From JAPPKS01 sp963667895 (lineage in GTDB: Bacteria; Poribacteria; WGA-4E; PCPOR2b): 64,000 bases of DNA. The stretch spans positions 3,782,001-3,846,000 of the forward strand of contig OZ245030.1 of NCBI GenBank assembly GCA_965223985.1, read 5' to 3'. Shown here piece by piece: positions 47,195-56,166 of the stretch. A program made the translations under genes and the position numbers. The stretch's first letter is position 1, and every line of letters begins with the position of its first letter. The notes beneath the pieces are model-generated. The model searched no databases, was not told where the DNA came from, and saw only the letters and a list, made by a program, of their open reading frames with translations.

Positions 47195-47550
47195 GATAGA
47201 CCACTCACCTCTCTTCTATCGCTTGATACCGCAGAATACGAACTTTACACTAAGAATACTTGGGAAGCTCGCGCCTCCCTCAAAATGGCTTTGCAAGACG
47301 CGTTGATGTCATGAACGCTGTAAGTTTAACACTCAGATGTTACAGAATTATGACAGTTCTGTGATTTTCTGAAGAAAATTATGCTCCCCAGGACGGTAGA
47401 TTACGCGATACCCCGCATTCTTCGGAACGTCCTCTTGTCCGCATGAGCGGCGACTGGCGTCCCATTCTCGAAGCTTCGTTGCGGCTAGATTGTTGAGCGT
47501 AGGACATCCTAAACCGTAACGCGTCTCAGCCCTAATGGGGGTTGCGTTGG
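47195..47550. other. Control region upstream of pstS and 3' flank of the SDR gene
   Basis: This 356-base stretch carries the Pho box listed separately. Between it and the SDR stop codon I see no gene; a few short open frames lack ribosome-binding sites. Confidence 0.5.
47337..47356 (-). promoter_or_regulatory. Pho box upstream of pstS
   Basis: On the minus strand CTGTCAT-AATT-CTGTAAC-AT, two direct 7-mers spaced by 4 bases, closely matching the PhoB-binding repeat CTGTCAT-A4-CTGTCAC. It lies 143 bases before the pstS start. It explains how the phoR-phoB pair encoded nearby would induce pstSCAB-phoU under phosphate limitation. Confidence 0.75.
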
Positions 47551-48351
47551 CTAGCCCATGGCTACCCCGCCATCAACGTGGATACTCTGACCGGTGATAT
47601 TCCGCGCCTCCTCCGACGCCAAGAACGCCACCAGGTTGCCGATATCCTCCGGCGTCTGCTCTCGCTGAAGAGGAGTATTCTGTTTCACCCAAAGGTCGAA
47701 CACCTCACGCGGCTCAAGGTCGGCGTAATCGGAATTGTCTCGCGCGACGAGCGGTGCGAGCTTCCGCCAGAACGCGGTCCAGACCAAACCCGGACAGACT
47801 GCATTCACATTGATATTGTGGGGACCGAGATCCTTGGCTACCAATCGTGTCAGGTTCAAAAGGGCGTTTTTCGCTGCCGCATAGGCTGGCAAAACTTGTG
47901 GGTCCCGCTTTGCCGCGATGGAGGATATGTTGATTATCTTCCCATACTTCCGTTCCATCATATGCGGCGCTACGGCTTTGCAGAGAAAAAACGGACCTTT
48001 GACGTTGACGGCATAGTTGTCGTCCCAGTCCGCCTCAGTCTGGTTCGTGAAGGGAAGCCCCAACTGCTCCCCGAAATGTCCTGCGTTATTCACAAGGATG
48101 TCCACGTTCCCGTACGCATTCAGCACCGTTTCAACTAAATCCTTGCAATCCTTTTCCTTCGTCACATCCGACTGAACCGCAAGTGCACGCCGACCCTTCT
48201 CCTCTATCATCTCGACACAACGCTTCCCGGCGTCCAGGTTTATGTCCGACACAACTATATCTGCTCCTTCTCTCGCGAGGCACGCGCAAATACCGCGCCC
48301 CATCCCGCCGCCGCCACCGGTCACGATGGCTATTCTTCCTTCTAAGCGCAT
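47551..48351 (-). CDS. SDR-family oxidoreductase
   Basis: A 266-residue classical short-chain dehydrogenase. The coenzyme site is TGGGGGMGRG at residues 11-20, with an acidic strand end (VSDINLD) that favours NAD over NADP. NNAGHFG, the catalytic Ser in INISSIAA and the YAAAK pair follow, then NAVCPG. The C-terminus VAFLASEEARNITGQSIHVDGG is standard. The substrate cannot be assigned; 3-oxoacyl-ACP reductase-like or sugar dehydrogenase roles are possible. It stands alone between the pst control region and the repeat zone. Confidence 0.86.
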   Translation of the reverse strand: MRLEGRIAIVTGGGGGMGRGICACLAREGADIVVSDINLDAGKRCVEMIEEKGRRALAVQSDVTKEKDCKDLVETVLNAYGNVDILVNNAGHFGEQLGLPFTNQTEADWDDNYAVNVKGPFFLCKAVAPHMMERKYGKIINISSIAAKRDPQVLPAYAAAKNALLNLTRLVAKDLGPHNINVNAVCPGLVWTAFWRKLAPLVARDNSDYADLEPREVFDLWVKQNTPLQREQTPEDIGNLVAFLASEEARNITGQSIHVDGGVAMG

Positions 48352-48802
48352 GTGAGGCTCCTTTCTATGATTGGGAATAACAGAGCTATAGTTTCCGCAG
48401 GCAGAGATGCGATAAACTGAGCGGATAGCTCAAGCGAACGAATAGTGAGGGCGATAGTTCTTCATAGGGATCTTAGGCGATAGTCTTCTCTGCTCATCAA
48501 CACCGCTCCGCTCAACCTAAAATCAAGTGATAAATTCTCTTTCTCGTAGGGGCATCGCACGTATCAAAATTACAGTAATTACAGTCCATAAAAAAAAGGG
48601 GTCTTTCAGTCTTCACGTAATTTGTGTAAATATATATGTAAATGGCTATAATACAGTTTTGCTTATTTTGCGGCAATTTCGCACATCCACAAAAGTGCGC
48701 GATGTGGCTTAAAGCTAGATAGGGTACGGGTTTCTGGCGTCGAATGTTCTGAAGTCCCAGCGGAAATAAGTTGAGAATGCTCATTTTCAGTACACACCTA
48801 TG
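48352..48802. other. AT-rich non-coding stretch before the left island repeat
   Basis: No gene is supported across this part of an 870-base gap. It includes the inverted repeat copy (listed) and an AT-rich zone around 48620-48650 containing ATATATATG and CTATAATAC, promoter-like but with no gene downstream. Confidence 0.5.
48411..48457 (-). repeat. Inverted copy of the island-flanking repeat core
   Basis: AACTGAGCGGATAGC (48415-48429) is the exact reverse complement of 48888-48902 in the left direct repeat. Adjacent 48430-48457 is the reverse complement of 63357-63384 in the right repeat with 27 of 28 bases matching. A further GCGATAGTCTTC copy follows at about 48478. Thus three related elements sit around the Dnd island, one inverted. 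Confidence 0.65.
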
Positions 48803-49220
48803 GTCACTGCGACTAAGAATTGCACATCACCTTCAATCCGATAAAAAAGGGCTCAACCCCCTAAAGCTAGTGAAGACTATCGCCTTCGCTATCCGCTCAG
48901 TTGATCGCTCAGTTGATCGCTTATCAGGGGGGTATTTGAAGGTGTATAGATATAAAACGCCCACAATTTTATTTTTCGCTCGGTGCGGAAGAAGGGGAGA
49001 TGACATGTAGGTTGGGTTGAACGGAACGGGGAAAAATATCTCAGCATCAGCCTACGATTTCGAGACTTGATTCAGATTGGGTTCTCCCAAATTGTAGTGA
49101 AACCCAACGGTTCATATTCGGCGTGTGTTGGGTTTCACTCTGTCAATCTATTTGCACACCTCTGTCGTTGAAAAGCAGCACGATGACTTGTCTTGGTATG
49201 GGTTTGCTTTTGACCGTTCA
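48803..49220 (+). repeat. Left direct repeat flanking the Dnd island
   Basis: Shares blocks in the same order and orientation with 63291-63600: GTCACTGC and the following AT-rich part, the exact TAGTGAAGACTATCGC (48868-48883 versus 63348-63363), GTTGAAAAGCAGCAC (49167-49181 versus 63541-63555, one difference), and CCGTTCA (49214-49220 versus 63588-63594). The left copy is longer by about 100 bases and contains two tandem copies of GCTCAGTTGATC near 48895-48918. No gene or transposase is inside. Its right end almost touches the stop codon of the 293-residue gene. Confidence 0.7.
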
Positions 49221-49223
49221 ATT

Positions 49224-50105
49224 CTACCTACGAGTGGCATCCGAATCAGCTTCTAAATCCTCGCCATTCCCGTTCTTTGATAGCGCACGGGTTCTCTCGT
49301 AATACGATTGAGGTTCCTCTTCCCGGTAGCCAAACCGATAAATTCGGCGGACATTGCGGTTGTCTATTAGGCGATCGATGTAGGCATAGGCTAGCTTGGT
49401 ACGCTGTTGAATCTCCTCGCGCTTCTTATAGTTATTGACCATACCGATGACCTCGTCCTCAACTCTGCGACGCGCCATATCGTCTTTCAATCTTTCTTCA
49501 TCGACTCCGGTTTCTGATTTGATTTCATCAAAGCTTTTGCCTTCCCAAAGCATATCACGCGCTTTATCATCTCTGTGTATCCGATCTAGTAATGCCTCTG
49601 TGTCCACCTTGAATTCGGCGTGTTCTTCGGCATCCTCTTCGGAGTTGTCTAGTTGGGCTTGGGAAACGGGCGGTTTGATGTTCTTGACGGCTTGATTCAG
49701 CGTTAGCAACGCTTTGGGAACGAGCGAGATTTGTTCTTTTGGGCTAAGGGATGAAATTGTAGATTCCAAATTGTCGAACACGGCGTTTAACGCAGTCACA
49801 GACTTGGATTCGAGTTGTCGGAGGTGCTTTTCTCTTGCCGTAGCGTAATTAGCCTGCATTAGCCCATATTGCTTAGCCCATTTTTCTGCGTTGTATCGGC
49901 TGTCGTTCGGGTTGATGGTACAGATGGCTTCTTTCGCCAATCGACGGTCGGCTTTTGAATCGCCGGTGGATCGCTCCGGGTATCGCTCGACAAGTGCGTC
50001 AGCGACTTCGGTCGTGCTATAATCCTGAGCAAACAGGGCGAGCCATTCTGCGAGTTCTGATTGGGTCTGATGGTACGGGTTTTTGTAGCTTCTTTTTTCT
50101 TTCAT
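49224..50105 (-). CDS. Hypothetical helical protein divergent from dndC
   Basis: A 293-residue, highly charged, mostly helical protein with no recognised family. The N-terminal 120 residues (QSELAEWLALFAQDYSTTEVADALVERYP) look like a helix-turn-helix with a long following helix; the rest is rich in Glu and Arg, with a segment VDEERLKDDMARRRVEDEVIGM. No signal peptide. It is transcribed away from dndC from a promoter in the shared 384-base gap, so it may be a regulator or an accessory of the Dnd locus. A phage terminase small subunit is another possibility; I could not decide. Start ATG. Confidence 0.55.
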   Translation of the reverse strand: MKEKRSYKNPYHQTQSELAEWLALFAQDYSTTEVADALVERYPERSTGDSKADRRLAKEAICTINPNDSRYNAEKWAKQYGLMQANYATAREKHLRQLESKSVTALNAVFDNLESTISSLSPKEQISLVPKALLTLNQAVKNIKPPVSQAQLDNSEEDAEEHAEFKVDTEALLDRIHRDDKARDMLWEGKSFDEIKSETGVDEERLKDDMARRRVEDEVIGMVNNYKKREEIQQRTKLAYAYIDRLIDNRNVRRIYRFGYREEEPQSYYERTRALSKNGNGEDLEADSDATRR

Positions 50106-50197
50106 TTTTTTACCTTTCGCGTGATTTCAATGAACTGTTTAGGTGATTTGTCTTTTCGACGGTTACAATGATCTTGGATCTTACGTTTGTCGTGTGT

Positions 50198-50206
50198 ATT
50201 ATACCA
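50198..50206 (-). promoter_or_regulatory. Extended -10 promoter of the 293-residue gene
   Basis: On the minus strand TGG-TATAAT, a perfect -10 with an extended TG, about 95 bases before the start of the divergent gene. A weak TTCATT lies 17 bases upstream of the -10. Confidence 0.45.
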
Positions 50207-50417
50207 TATCTGAGCATGTAAATGAAGGCGTTTTATATCAACTAAAGCTTATGCATTTGAACATCGAAACCCTCCTGATTCAGCAGTTCATAGCCAGACG
50301 CGTGACGCCCGAGGATTCGAACACTAGAACTTGAACAGAGCGCATGAAAACTTTGAATGCAGATTTTCAATGGCGTTTGAAAAAAACTGAGTTGAAAACC
50401 GTTTGAATGAATCTTTA

Positions 50418-50446
50418 TTGAACTCGCTCTGATTTTTTGCTATACT
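50418..50446 (+). promoter_or_regulatory. Promoter of the dndCDE operon
   Basis: TTGAAC (50418-50423), a 17-base spacer ending in an extended TGC, and TATACT (50441-50446). It lies 44 bases before the dndC ATG. This is the best-formed plus-strand promoter in the island. Confidence 0.72.
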
Positions 50447-50489
50447 TTAAACAACCTCAATGCGAATTACTGCCAAGGAGATTTGTCCA

Positions 50490-51911
50490 ATGGCTAAGGA
50501 GACCGAGGAAAAAGCGTATTCCATTTTTAATTATCGTACCATTCCAGGTGTACACCAAGAAATTCAGGACGTTTATCTCTCCGATTCACGTCCATGGGTA
50601 GTGGGCTATAGCGGCGGAAAGGACTCAACGACAGCACTTCAACTGATATGGTATGCTCTAGAAGAACTTCCACCTGAGCAACGGCAAAAACCGGTCTACG
50701 TCATTACGTCCGACACGCTCGTCGAAACACCTGTGATCGTCAATTACATTACGAGCACGCTGGAGAAAATTGAGCGAGCTGCCAAAGAATCAGGAATGCC
50801 GTTTCAAACCCATATGGTGAGACCGAAAACGGAGGAGACGTTTTGGGTAAACCTCATCGGCAAGGGGTATGGGGCGCCGTACTCGAAATTTCGTTGGTGT
50901 ACCGATCGGATGAAGATTCAGCCAGCGAATCGATTCATACTTGAGAAAGTGGCTGACTATGGCGAAGTCGTTCTAATTCTCGGTGTTCGCAAAGGGGAGA
51001 GCACAACACGAGATCAGGTGTTGAGTTTGCATCAAATCAAGGGCTCCCAACTTTCGCGCCATACGTCACTACCCAACGCTTTTGTGTACACGCCAATCGT
51101 CGACTTTGGACTTAACGATGTGTGGGTATATCTGTTTCAAGTGCCTTCGCCATGGGGAAATAATAACAAGGAGTTATTTGCCATGTACCGCAATGCAAAC
51201 GCAGGGGAATGTCCGTTAGTCGTTGACGAGACGACGCCTTCTTGCGGCAATAGCCGATTCGGGTGCTGGACGTGTACCGTTGTGGCGAAGGACAGATCAA
51301 TGGAAGCGATGATTGACAACGGCGAGGATTGGATGATGCCGTTGCTTGAATTTCGAGATTTCCTCGCCTCAACGCAGGAACCGGAAAACAAGGCTCAAAT
51401 TCGGGAACATCGTCGTCGCGGCGGATTTGTCAGTGAACGAAATGGGCAGTTGGTTCGAGGACCTTACAGAATGGAATTTTGTAAGGAATTGCTACGAAAG
51501 CTCTTAGAAACCCAGCAACAGGTTCGCCGTGAAGGACCTGATCCAGAGATTGGGTTAATTACAGATCCGGAGTTGGAAGAGATTCGTAGAATCTGGCGCA
51601 CAGAGCGTCAAGATTGGGAGGATTCTGTACCACAGATTTATCGAGAGGTTGTGGGCGAAGAAATCGACTGGATTGAGGATGACCTTGGGACATTCAAAGC
51701 ATCTGATAAAGCGATTTTAGAAGAGCTATGTATTGACGCGGAAATTCCTGTTACGCTCGTTGCGAAGTTACTCGACACAGAGAGGCAATTCTACGGAATG
51801 AGTCGGCGGGCGGCAATATATGACCGAATCAATGCGATTTTTCACGAAGATTGGCGATCTGAAGAATCCGTACTCGCCGACCTTGAAAGGAACGTGGAGA
51901 ATATGAGCTGA
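50490..51911 (+). CDS. dndC: DNA phosphorothioation sulfurtransferase DndC
   Basis: A 473-residue PP-loop ATPase of the PAPS-reductase/DndC family. SGGKDST (residues 41-47) is the PP-loop. Cys137 in FRWCTDRMK and the later group GECPLVV...PSCGNSRFGCWTC supply the Fe-S cysteines. DndC activates DNA and passes sulfur from DndA or IscS to the backbone. The start is the ATG preceded by AAGGAGAT; an ATG at 50460 would add ten residues. Its stop overlaps the dndD start (TGATG). No dndB lies beside it. Confidence 0.92.
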   Translation: MAKETEEKAYSIFNYRTIPGVHQEIQDVYLSDSRPWVVGYSGGKDSTTALQLIWYALEELPPEQRQKPVYVITSDTLVETPVIVNYITSTLEKIERAAKESGMPFQTHMVRPKTEETFWVNLIGKGYGAPYSKFRWCTDRMKIQPANRFILEKVADYGEVVLILGVRKGESTTRDQVLSLHQIKGSQLSRHTSLPNAFVYTPIVDFGLNDVWVYLFQVPSPWGNNNKELFAMYRNANAGECPLVVDETTPSCGNSRFGCWTCTVVAKDRSMEAMIDNGEDWMMPLLEFRDFLASTQEPENKAQIREHRRRGGFVSERNGQLVRGPYRMEFCKELLRKLLETQQQVRREGPDPEIGLITDPELEEIRRIWRTERQDWEDSVPQIYREVVGEEIDWIEDDLGTFKASDKAILEELCIDAEIPVTLVAKLLDTERQFYGMSRRAAIYDRINAIFHEDWRSEESVLADLERNVENMS

Positions 51912-53965
51912 TGATCCTCCACCGACTCACACTAAAGAATTTTGGACTCTTTTCTGGTGAACAGACGTTTAACTTAACGCCGAGAATGAAATACAATAAG
52001 CGGCGCCCTGTCATTCTTATCGGAGGCAAGAACGGGTCGGGCAAGACAACTATACTTGAAGCCGTACGCCTCTGTTTGTACGGTCCTCGATCTTTGGGCA
52101 ATCGTGTCAGTCGCAAGGAATATCATGAATACCTCGCCTCAACCATCCATCACAGCCAAGCGACTTTGCTTCAATCCGAACGAGCATCTATTGCGCTGGA
52201 ATTTGAATATGCTCACAGCGGAGAGAAGAACTACTATCATGTAGAGCGGCGGTGGGTAAGTCCCCAGAGCACCAAAAAGCCTATCGGGGATTCACTAATT
52301 ATTCATAAAGACAACGAGCCGCTTTCTGATTTTGAAGCCGAACATTGGCAGGATTTTCTCAACGAGTTGATTCCGATTGGACTCTCACAACTCTTCTTCT
52401 TTGATGGTGAAAAGATTCAAGGATTGGCAGAAGATGCTTCTAGCCCCGTATTCCTCGGCGATTCAATCAAATCACTGCTCGGTGTTGACCTCGTTGAACG
52501 CTTACAGTCTGACCTCAAGATTTACCTGAATCGGTCAAAGAAGGATACCGGCACAGAGCAACCCACCCAAGCCATCAACTCCGCTGAAAAAGAGTTCCGA
52601 GACCTCAAAGCAGAATTGAATCGTGGTGTTGAGAAGAAAGAAGACCTTGAAGCACAAATTGTCGAAATTGAAACACAGATTGCGCATCAAGAGGAACAAA
52701 TCGCAAGAGAGGGTGGTGGCTACGCTCGCCAGCGCGAAAAGTTGAAAATGCGTCAGGCGAAATTGAATCAGAAAATATCCGATTTGGCGAAACAGATTCA
52801 GGATGCCTGTGCCGGGCTGTTTCCGTTTGCATTGGCGGCTCCACTGTGCGAGCAATTGCGATTTCAGTTAATTCAGGAAGCAGAAATTGAGGCGTGGGAT
52901 TCAGCGAATAAAGCAGTGAAGGATAGAAATCGGAAACTGCTTGAGCAATTGGAACAGAGTGACTTTTGGGACTCGATCACTGGACCTGCACCCAAGTCTT
53001 CCGTGCGCGTTTCCATCCGGAGCAGGATTACCAGCCTCCTTACCGATCAACTTCAACAACCTGAAGATCTCAACGATGTATACCGGATTCACTTCCTTCC
53101 AGCACCCGAATCTCAGCGGTTGCTCACTTTACTGGATTCATGCCTAACGAAAGAACCAGAACAGTTTCGTGCCCTGAGTCGGCAGCACGAGGAACGCAAC
53201 CGACAACTGCAAAGGGTTGAAACCGATTTGGGGCGAATTCCGTCCGATGAGGTTTTGGAACCGCTAACCAAAAGATTATCGACTCAAAATCAACGGCTTG
53301 GCGCATTGCAGACGAAACTCCAAGGCGAATTAGCGAATATTCATTCTTTAGCGTATCGTCTCAATGCGGTTGAGCGGCTGTTGGACCAATTGTATGAATC
53401 GCAGCGAGAAGGTCAAGGCGATTCACGTCGCGCCCAGTTGGTGTCAGAGGTAAGACATGTGTTGGACAAATATTCTTCTCATTTAACGAACGCGAAAGTC
53501 GAAGCCCTGACGAACGCGGTCGTGGAATGCTTTGGGATTCTGTGCCGCAAACACAGCTTGGTAAGGCGAATCGACATTAACCCGCAAACTTTTGTGACCA
53601 CGCTATACGATCAACAGAATAGACCCATTGCTAAAAATGAGTTGTCTGCCGGCGAAAAGCAAATCTACGCTATCTCCTTGCTGTGGGGCTTGGCGAAAGC
53701 GTCCGGTCGTCCGCTACCGATGATTATTGACACGCCACTTGGTCGTCTGGACAGCGACCATCGACACCGCATGATAGAACATTACTTCCCCAACGCCAGT
53801 CATCAAGTCGTGGTACTATCGACAGATACCGAACTGGATAAACAGAACTTTGAAAAATTGAGTCCTGACGTTTCACATGCGTATCACTTGGTTTACAACC
53901 AGATTGAAGGAAATACCAATGTGCAGGAGCGTTACTTTTGGAGAACAAAAGATTCAGTGGGATGA
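51911..53965 (+). CDS. dndD: DNA phosphorothioation ATPase DndD
   Basis: A 684-residue SMC-like ATPase. Walker A is GGKNGSGKTT (residues 38-47). About residues 190-550 form a split coiled coil with the usual low-complexity Gln/Glu/Arg pattern. The C-terminal head has ABC signature NELSAGEKQIYAISLLWGLAKASG and Walker B PMIIDTPLGRLDSDH, plus the following STDTEL loop. DndD is thought to supply the ATP-driven DNA nicking or remodelling needed for sulfur insertion. It starts inside the dndC stop and is followed 35 bases later by dndE. Confidence 0.92.
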   Translation: MILHRLTLKNFGLFSGEQTFNLTPRMKYNKRRPVILIGGKNGSGKTTILEAVRLCLYGPRSLGNRVSRKEYHEYLASTIHHSQATLLQSERASIALEFEYAHSGEKNYYHVERRWVSPQSTKKPIGDSLIIHKDNEPLSDFEAEHWQDFLNELIPIGLSQLFFFDGEKIQGLAEDASSPVFLGDSIKSLLGVDLVERLQSDLKIYLNRSKKDTGTEQPTQAINSAEKEFRDLKAELNRGVEKKEDLEAQIVEIETQIAHQEEQIAREGGGYARQREKLKMRQAKLNQKISDLAKQIQDACAGLFPFALAAPLCEQLRFQLIQEAEIEAWDSANKAVKDRNRKLLEQLEQSDFWDSITGPAPKSSVRVSIRSRITSLLTDQLQQPEDLNDVYRIHFLPAPESQRLLTLLDSCLTKEPEQFRALSRQHEERNRQLQRVETDLGRIPSDEVLEPLTKRLSTQNQRLGALQTKLQGELANIHSLAYRLNAVERLLDQLYESQREGQGDSRRAQLVSEVRHVLDKYSSHLTNAKVEALTNAVVECFGILCRKHSLVRRIDINPQTFVTTLYDQQNRPIAKNELSAGEKQIYAISLLWGLAKASGRPLPMIIDTPLGRLDSDHRHRMIEHYFPNASHQVVVLSTDTELDKQNFEKLSPDVSHAYHLVYNQIEGNTNVQERYFWRTKDSVG

Positions 53966-54000
53966 TGACGAGCTTGATAGTGATGGATTAGTAACAGGCA

Positions 54001-54372
54001 ATGAAACTGAACCGAATTAATGTATCCGAAGATTCGAGAAACAAACTGAGTATCCTGAAAGGTAGGACGGGGTTGTTGCCCAACGTCCTGTGTCGGTTGG
54101 GCTTGTCACTGTCTTTGATGGAAACCGGTATCCCGAAACCCGATGACTATCCTACAGATGGTTCAGAATTCAATCGCTACACGCTGATGGGGGAATGGGA
54201 CTCTTTAATTGTTGCTCTTTTGAAGGAACGGTGTAGTGCAGACGGATTAGAACTAGACAACGATAGTCTCGTCAAGCAGTTTCGCGCCCATTTGAACCGT
54301 GGCGTTGCGTTGCTCTACCGTCGCGTAAAGGGACTGAGTGATTTGGCGGGATTATTACCAACAGAGGTGTAG
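54001..54372 (+). CDS. dndE: DNA phosphorothioation protein DndE
   Basis: A 123-residue basic helical protein with the DndE pattern: MKLNRINVSEDSRNKLSILKGRTGL, LCRLGLSLSLMETGIP, and a C-terminal half rich in helices (VKQFRAHLNRGVALLYRR). DndE forms tetramers that bind nicked DNA and is required with DndC and DndD for modification. It completes the dndCDE set. The gap to the next gene is 185 bases and shows no terminator that I can defend. Confidence 0.88.
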   Translation: MKLNRINVSEDSRNKLSILKGRTGLLPNVLCRLGLSLSLMETGIPKPDDYPTDGSEFNRYTLMGEWDSLIVALLKERCSADGLELDNDSLVKQFRAHLNRGVALLYRRVKGLSDLAGLLPTEV

Positions 54373-54557
54373 TGGTGTGGTGTTTGGATTGATCGTTTTG
54401 GGAACATTGTAAAAACCTCGGTTTGTGAAAGCCGATGTCATAGCGGAAGGTTCCCGCGTCAAAAGGGTTGAATCCTAGCAAGCGGACTTCCAGAAACGAC
54501 TACACTGAAGGTGTTCTGAGTTAAATATCTTAACCACAGAAACAGATGAGGTGCTCT

Positions 54558-56144
54558 ATGGATGACTGGCAGGAGATTGAGGTCAATTCGAAAATATTGG
54601 GGCACATTAGTGCGGGCATCTATCGCAGCCCTGCTGGTGCGATAAAAGAACTAGTCAGTAATGCGTTTGATGCCGATGCGACCCGTGTTGCCATCACCAC
54701 AAACTGGCCCAGTTTCGATATCATCACATGCCGTGACAATGGTAGTGGGATGACGCAAGAGAAGTTTAAAAAGATAATGACTGGGGAAATCGGCGATAGT
54801 GCTAAACGGGTTACGACTGATGGGGCTGCTAATGATATGACGGAACGAGGTAGACCAATAATTGGGTGGTTAGGAATTGGGATGTTGGGAGTTGCTCAGA
54901 TTTGTCACGAGTTCAAAGTCATATCACACCACAAGGAAACTCAAACAGCTTTCAGCGCGAGGATACGCTTAGTAGATTTTCTCCGCGAAAAAGTGAGTGA
55001 CATTTCCCCAGACCACGTTGTCCAACAGCCAATTGATGTTGGGCAATTTACGATTGAACCGATTGACTATGAACTGGACAAGGCAGGCACTTATGTAATC
55101 GCTTCGGACATGCGTTCCGCTTTTGTCAAGAATTTTCGAGAAACGTCGGGCGAAGATCCCCTACCATCAAAATTCTCAGCCTTTGTGAAGAAGATTCACC
55201 GCGTCAGATCTGTAAAAGCCATCAGTGACTATTGGCAGATGGTGTGGGAGCTAACCGTGGCATGTCCTGTTCCCTATGCAGACGCAAGTCCCTTTGATTG
55301 GGACAAAATCGAGGTAAAATCTGAACTAAAAAACCGGTTAGTCAACCTGCAAAAATCATTAAAGACATACCAATTTGACGTTGTTGTTGATGGTCTATCG
55401 TTACGCAAGCCGAATCAGTATCCCCTTGCCTCTCCGCAACTATCGGGACATGAACGCACAACAGGGCAGTTATTCTCTGTCAATAAGGAGGTAAAAGTAT
55501 ATGGACAGATTTTCAAATTATCTGGCTACATTTACTTGCAAAATAGTCGAGCAGTGGAACCAACTGAACTACGTGGTTTACTGGTGAGAATACGAAACAT
55601 TGCTATCGGGACTTACGACCCAACTCTCTTTAAATACCCGAGCATCTCAACGCCGCGTTTTAACTGGTTATCCGGTGAAATCTATGTTGAAGCGGGCTTG
55701 GAATTTGCGCTAAATATAGACCGGGACAGCTTTAATGAGATGCATCCTCACTTCGTGAAACTCAAAGAGATTATCCACGGCTTGCTCAAGAAGGAAGTTT
55801 TCCCCGAGGCCGATCGAGGCCAAAGAAAGCGGTCTCAGGGGATACGTGAGGATAGGGAACATGAAAAACAACAAACCCTCAGATCTTTAATTCGCCAAGA
55901 ATTGGGTGATAATTATGTACTGGCTGAAACAGATGAACAGCCATTTCCTCTGACAATTGACACGGTTAAGGAAATGATACTTGAGAACAATCAAAGCACA
56001 TTACTACCCAATCCTAAGAGCAAACGGGAACTAGTACAATTCATCGCGCATGCATTTGAAATTTCTATGCTAGTTCCAGGGGAAGAACGTAGGGAGAAAT
56101 TTTACCAACTACTTTCAGAGTTCGTGAAATTAGGTCTGTTGTAA
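54558..56144 (+). CDS. GHKL (HSP90/MutL-like) ATPase of the Dnd island
   Basis: A 528-residue protein with a GHKL ATP-binding domain at the N-terminus. The N-box has Glu31, Asn35 and Asp38 in EVNSKILGHISAGIYRSP...KELVSNAFDADA; G1 is RDNGSGM (Asp60); the lid/G2 glycines are GWLGIGMLG (residues 103-111). The glutamate in the N-box indicates hydrolysis as in MutL, GyrB, MORC and HSP90, not histidine-kinase transfer, and there is no phospho-acceptor histidine domain. The rest is unrecognised. The ATG at 54558 follows GAGGTG and is preferred over 54546. The next gene starts 22 bases later, so these two form a pair. Its link to phosphorothioation is inferred from position. Confidence 0.8.
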   Translation: MDDWQEIEVNSKILGHISAGIYRSPAGAIKELVSNAFDADATRVAITTNWPSFDIITCRDNGSGMTQEKFKKIMTGEIGDSAKRVTTDGAANDMTERGRPIIGWLGIGMLGVAQICHEFKVISHHKETQTAFSARIRLVDFLREKVSDISPDHVVQQPIDVGQFTIEPIDYELDKAGTYVIASDMRSAFVKNFRETSGEDPLPSKFSAFVKKIHRVRSVKAISDYWQMVWELTVACPVPYADASPFDWDKIEVKSELKNRLVNLQKSLKTYQFDVVVDGLSLRKPNQYPLASPQLSGHERTTGQLFSVNKEVKVYGQIFKLSGYIYLQNSRAVEPTELRGLLVRIRNIAIGTYDPTLFKYPSISTPRFNWLSGEIYVEAGLEFALNIDRDSFNEMHPHFVKLKEIIHGLLKKEVFPEADRGQRKRSQGIREDREHEKQQTLRSLIRQELGDNYVLAETDEQPFPLTIDTVKEMILENNQSTLLPNPKSKRELVQFIAHAFEISMLVPGEERREKFYQLLSEFVKLGLL

Positions 56145-56166
56145 ACCTTTATAGGAGCTACCATAG

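Larger units (their letters stand above)
50106..50489. other. Divergent control region between the 293-residue gene and dndC
   Basis: Contains promoters for both directions (listed) and six TTGAA copies at 50331, 50353, 50377, 50392, 50403 and 50418, the last being the -35 of dndC. No open frame is credible here. Confidence 0.5.

Noticed and set aside
48527..49010. Short open frames in the left flank of the island
   Set aside because: They lie in AT-rich repeat DNA, lack ribosome-binding sites and show no protein-like composition.
50300..50345. tRNA-like 3' end (GATTCGAAC) before dndC
   Set aside because: The flanking bases do not form a 5-bp T stem around the TTCGAAT loop on either strand and no cloverleaf can be drawn, so neither a tRNA nor a tRNA attachment site is supported.
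54558..56144. Two-component histidine kinase
   Set aside because: The ATP-binding motifs are of the MutL/HSP90 type with an N-box glutamate, and there is no phospho-acceptor histidine domain or response regulator nearby.
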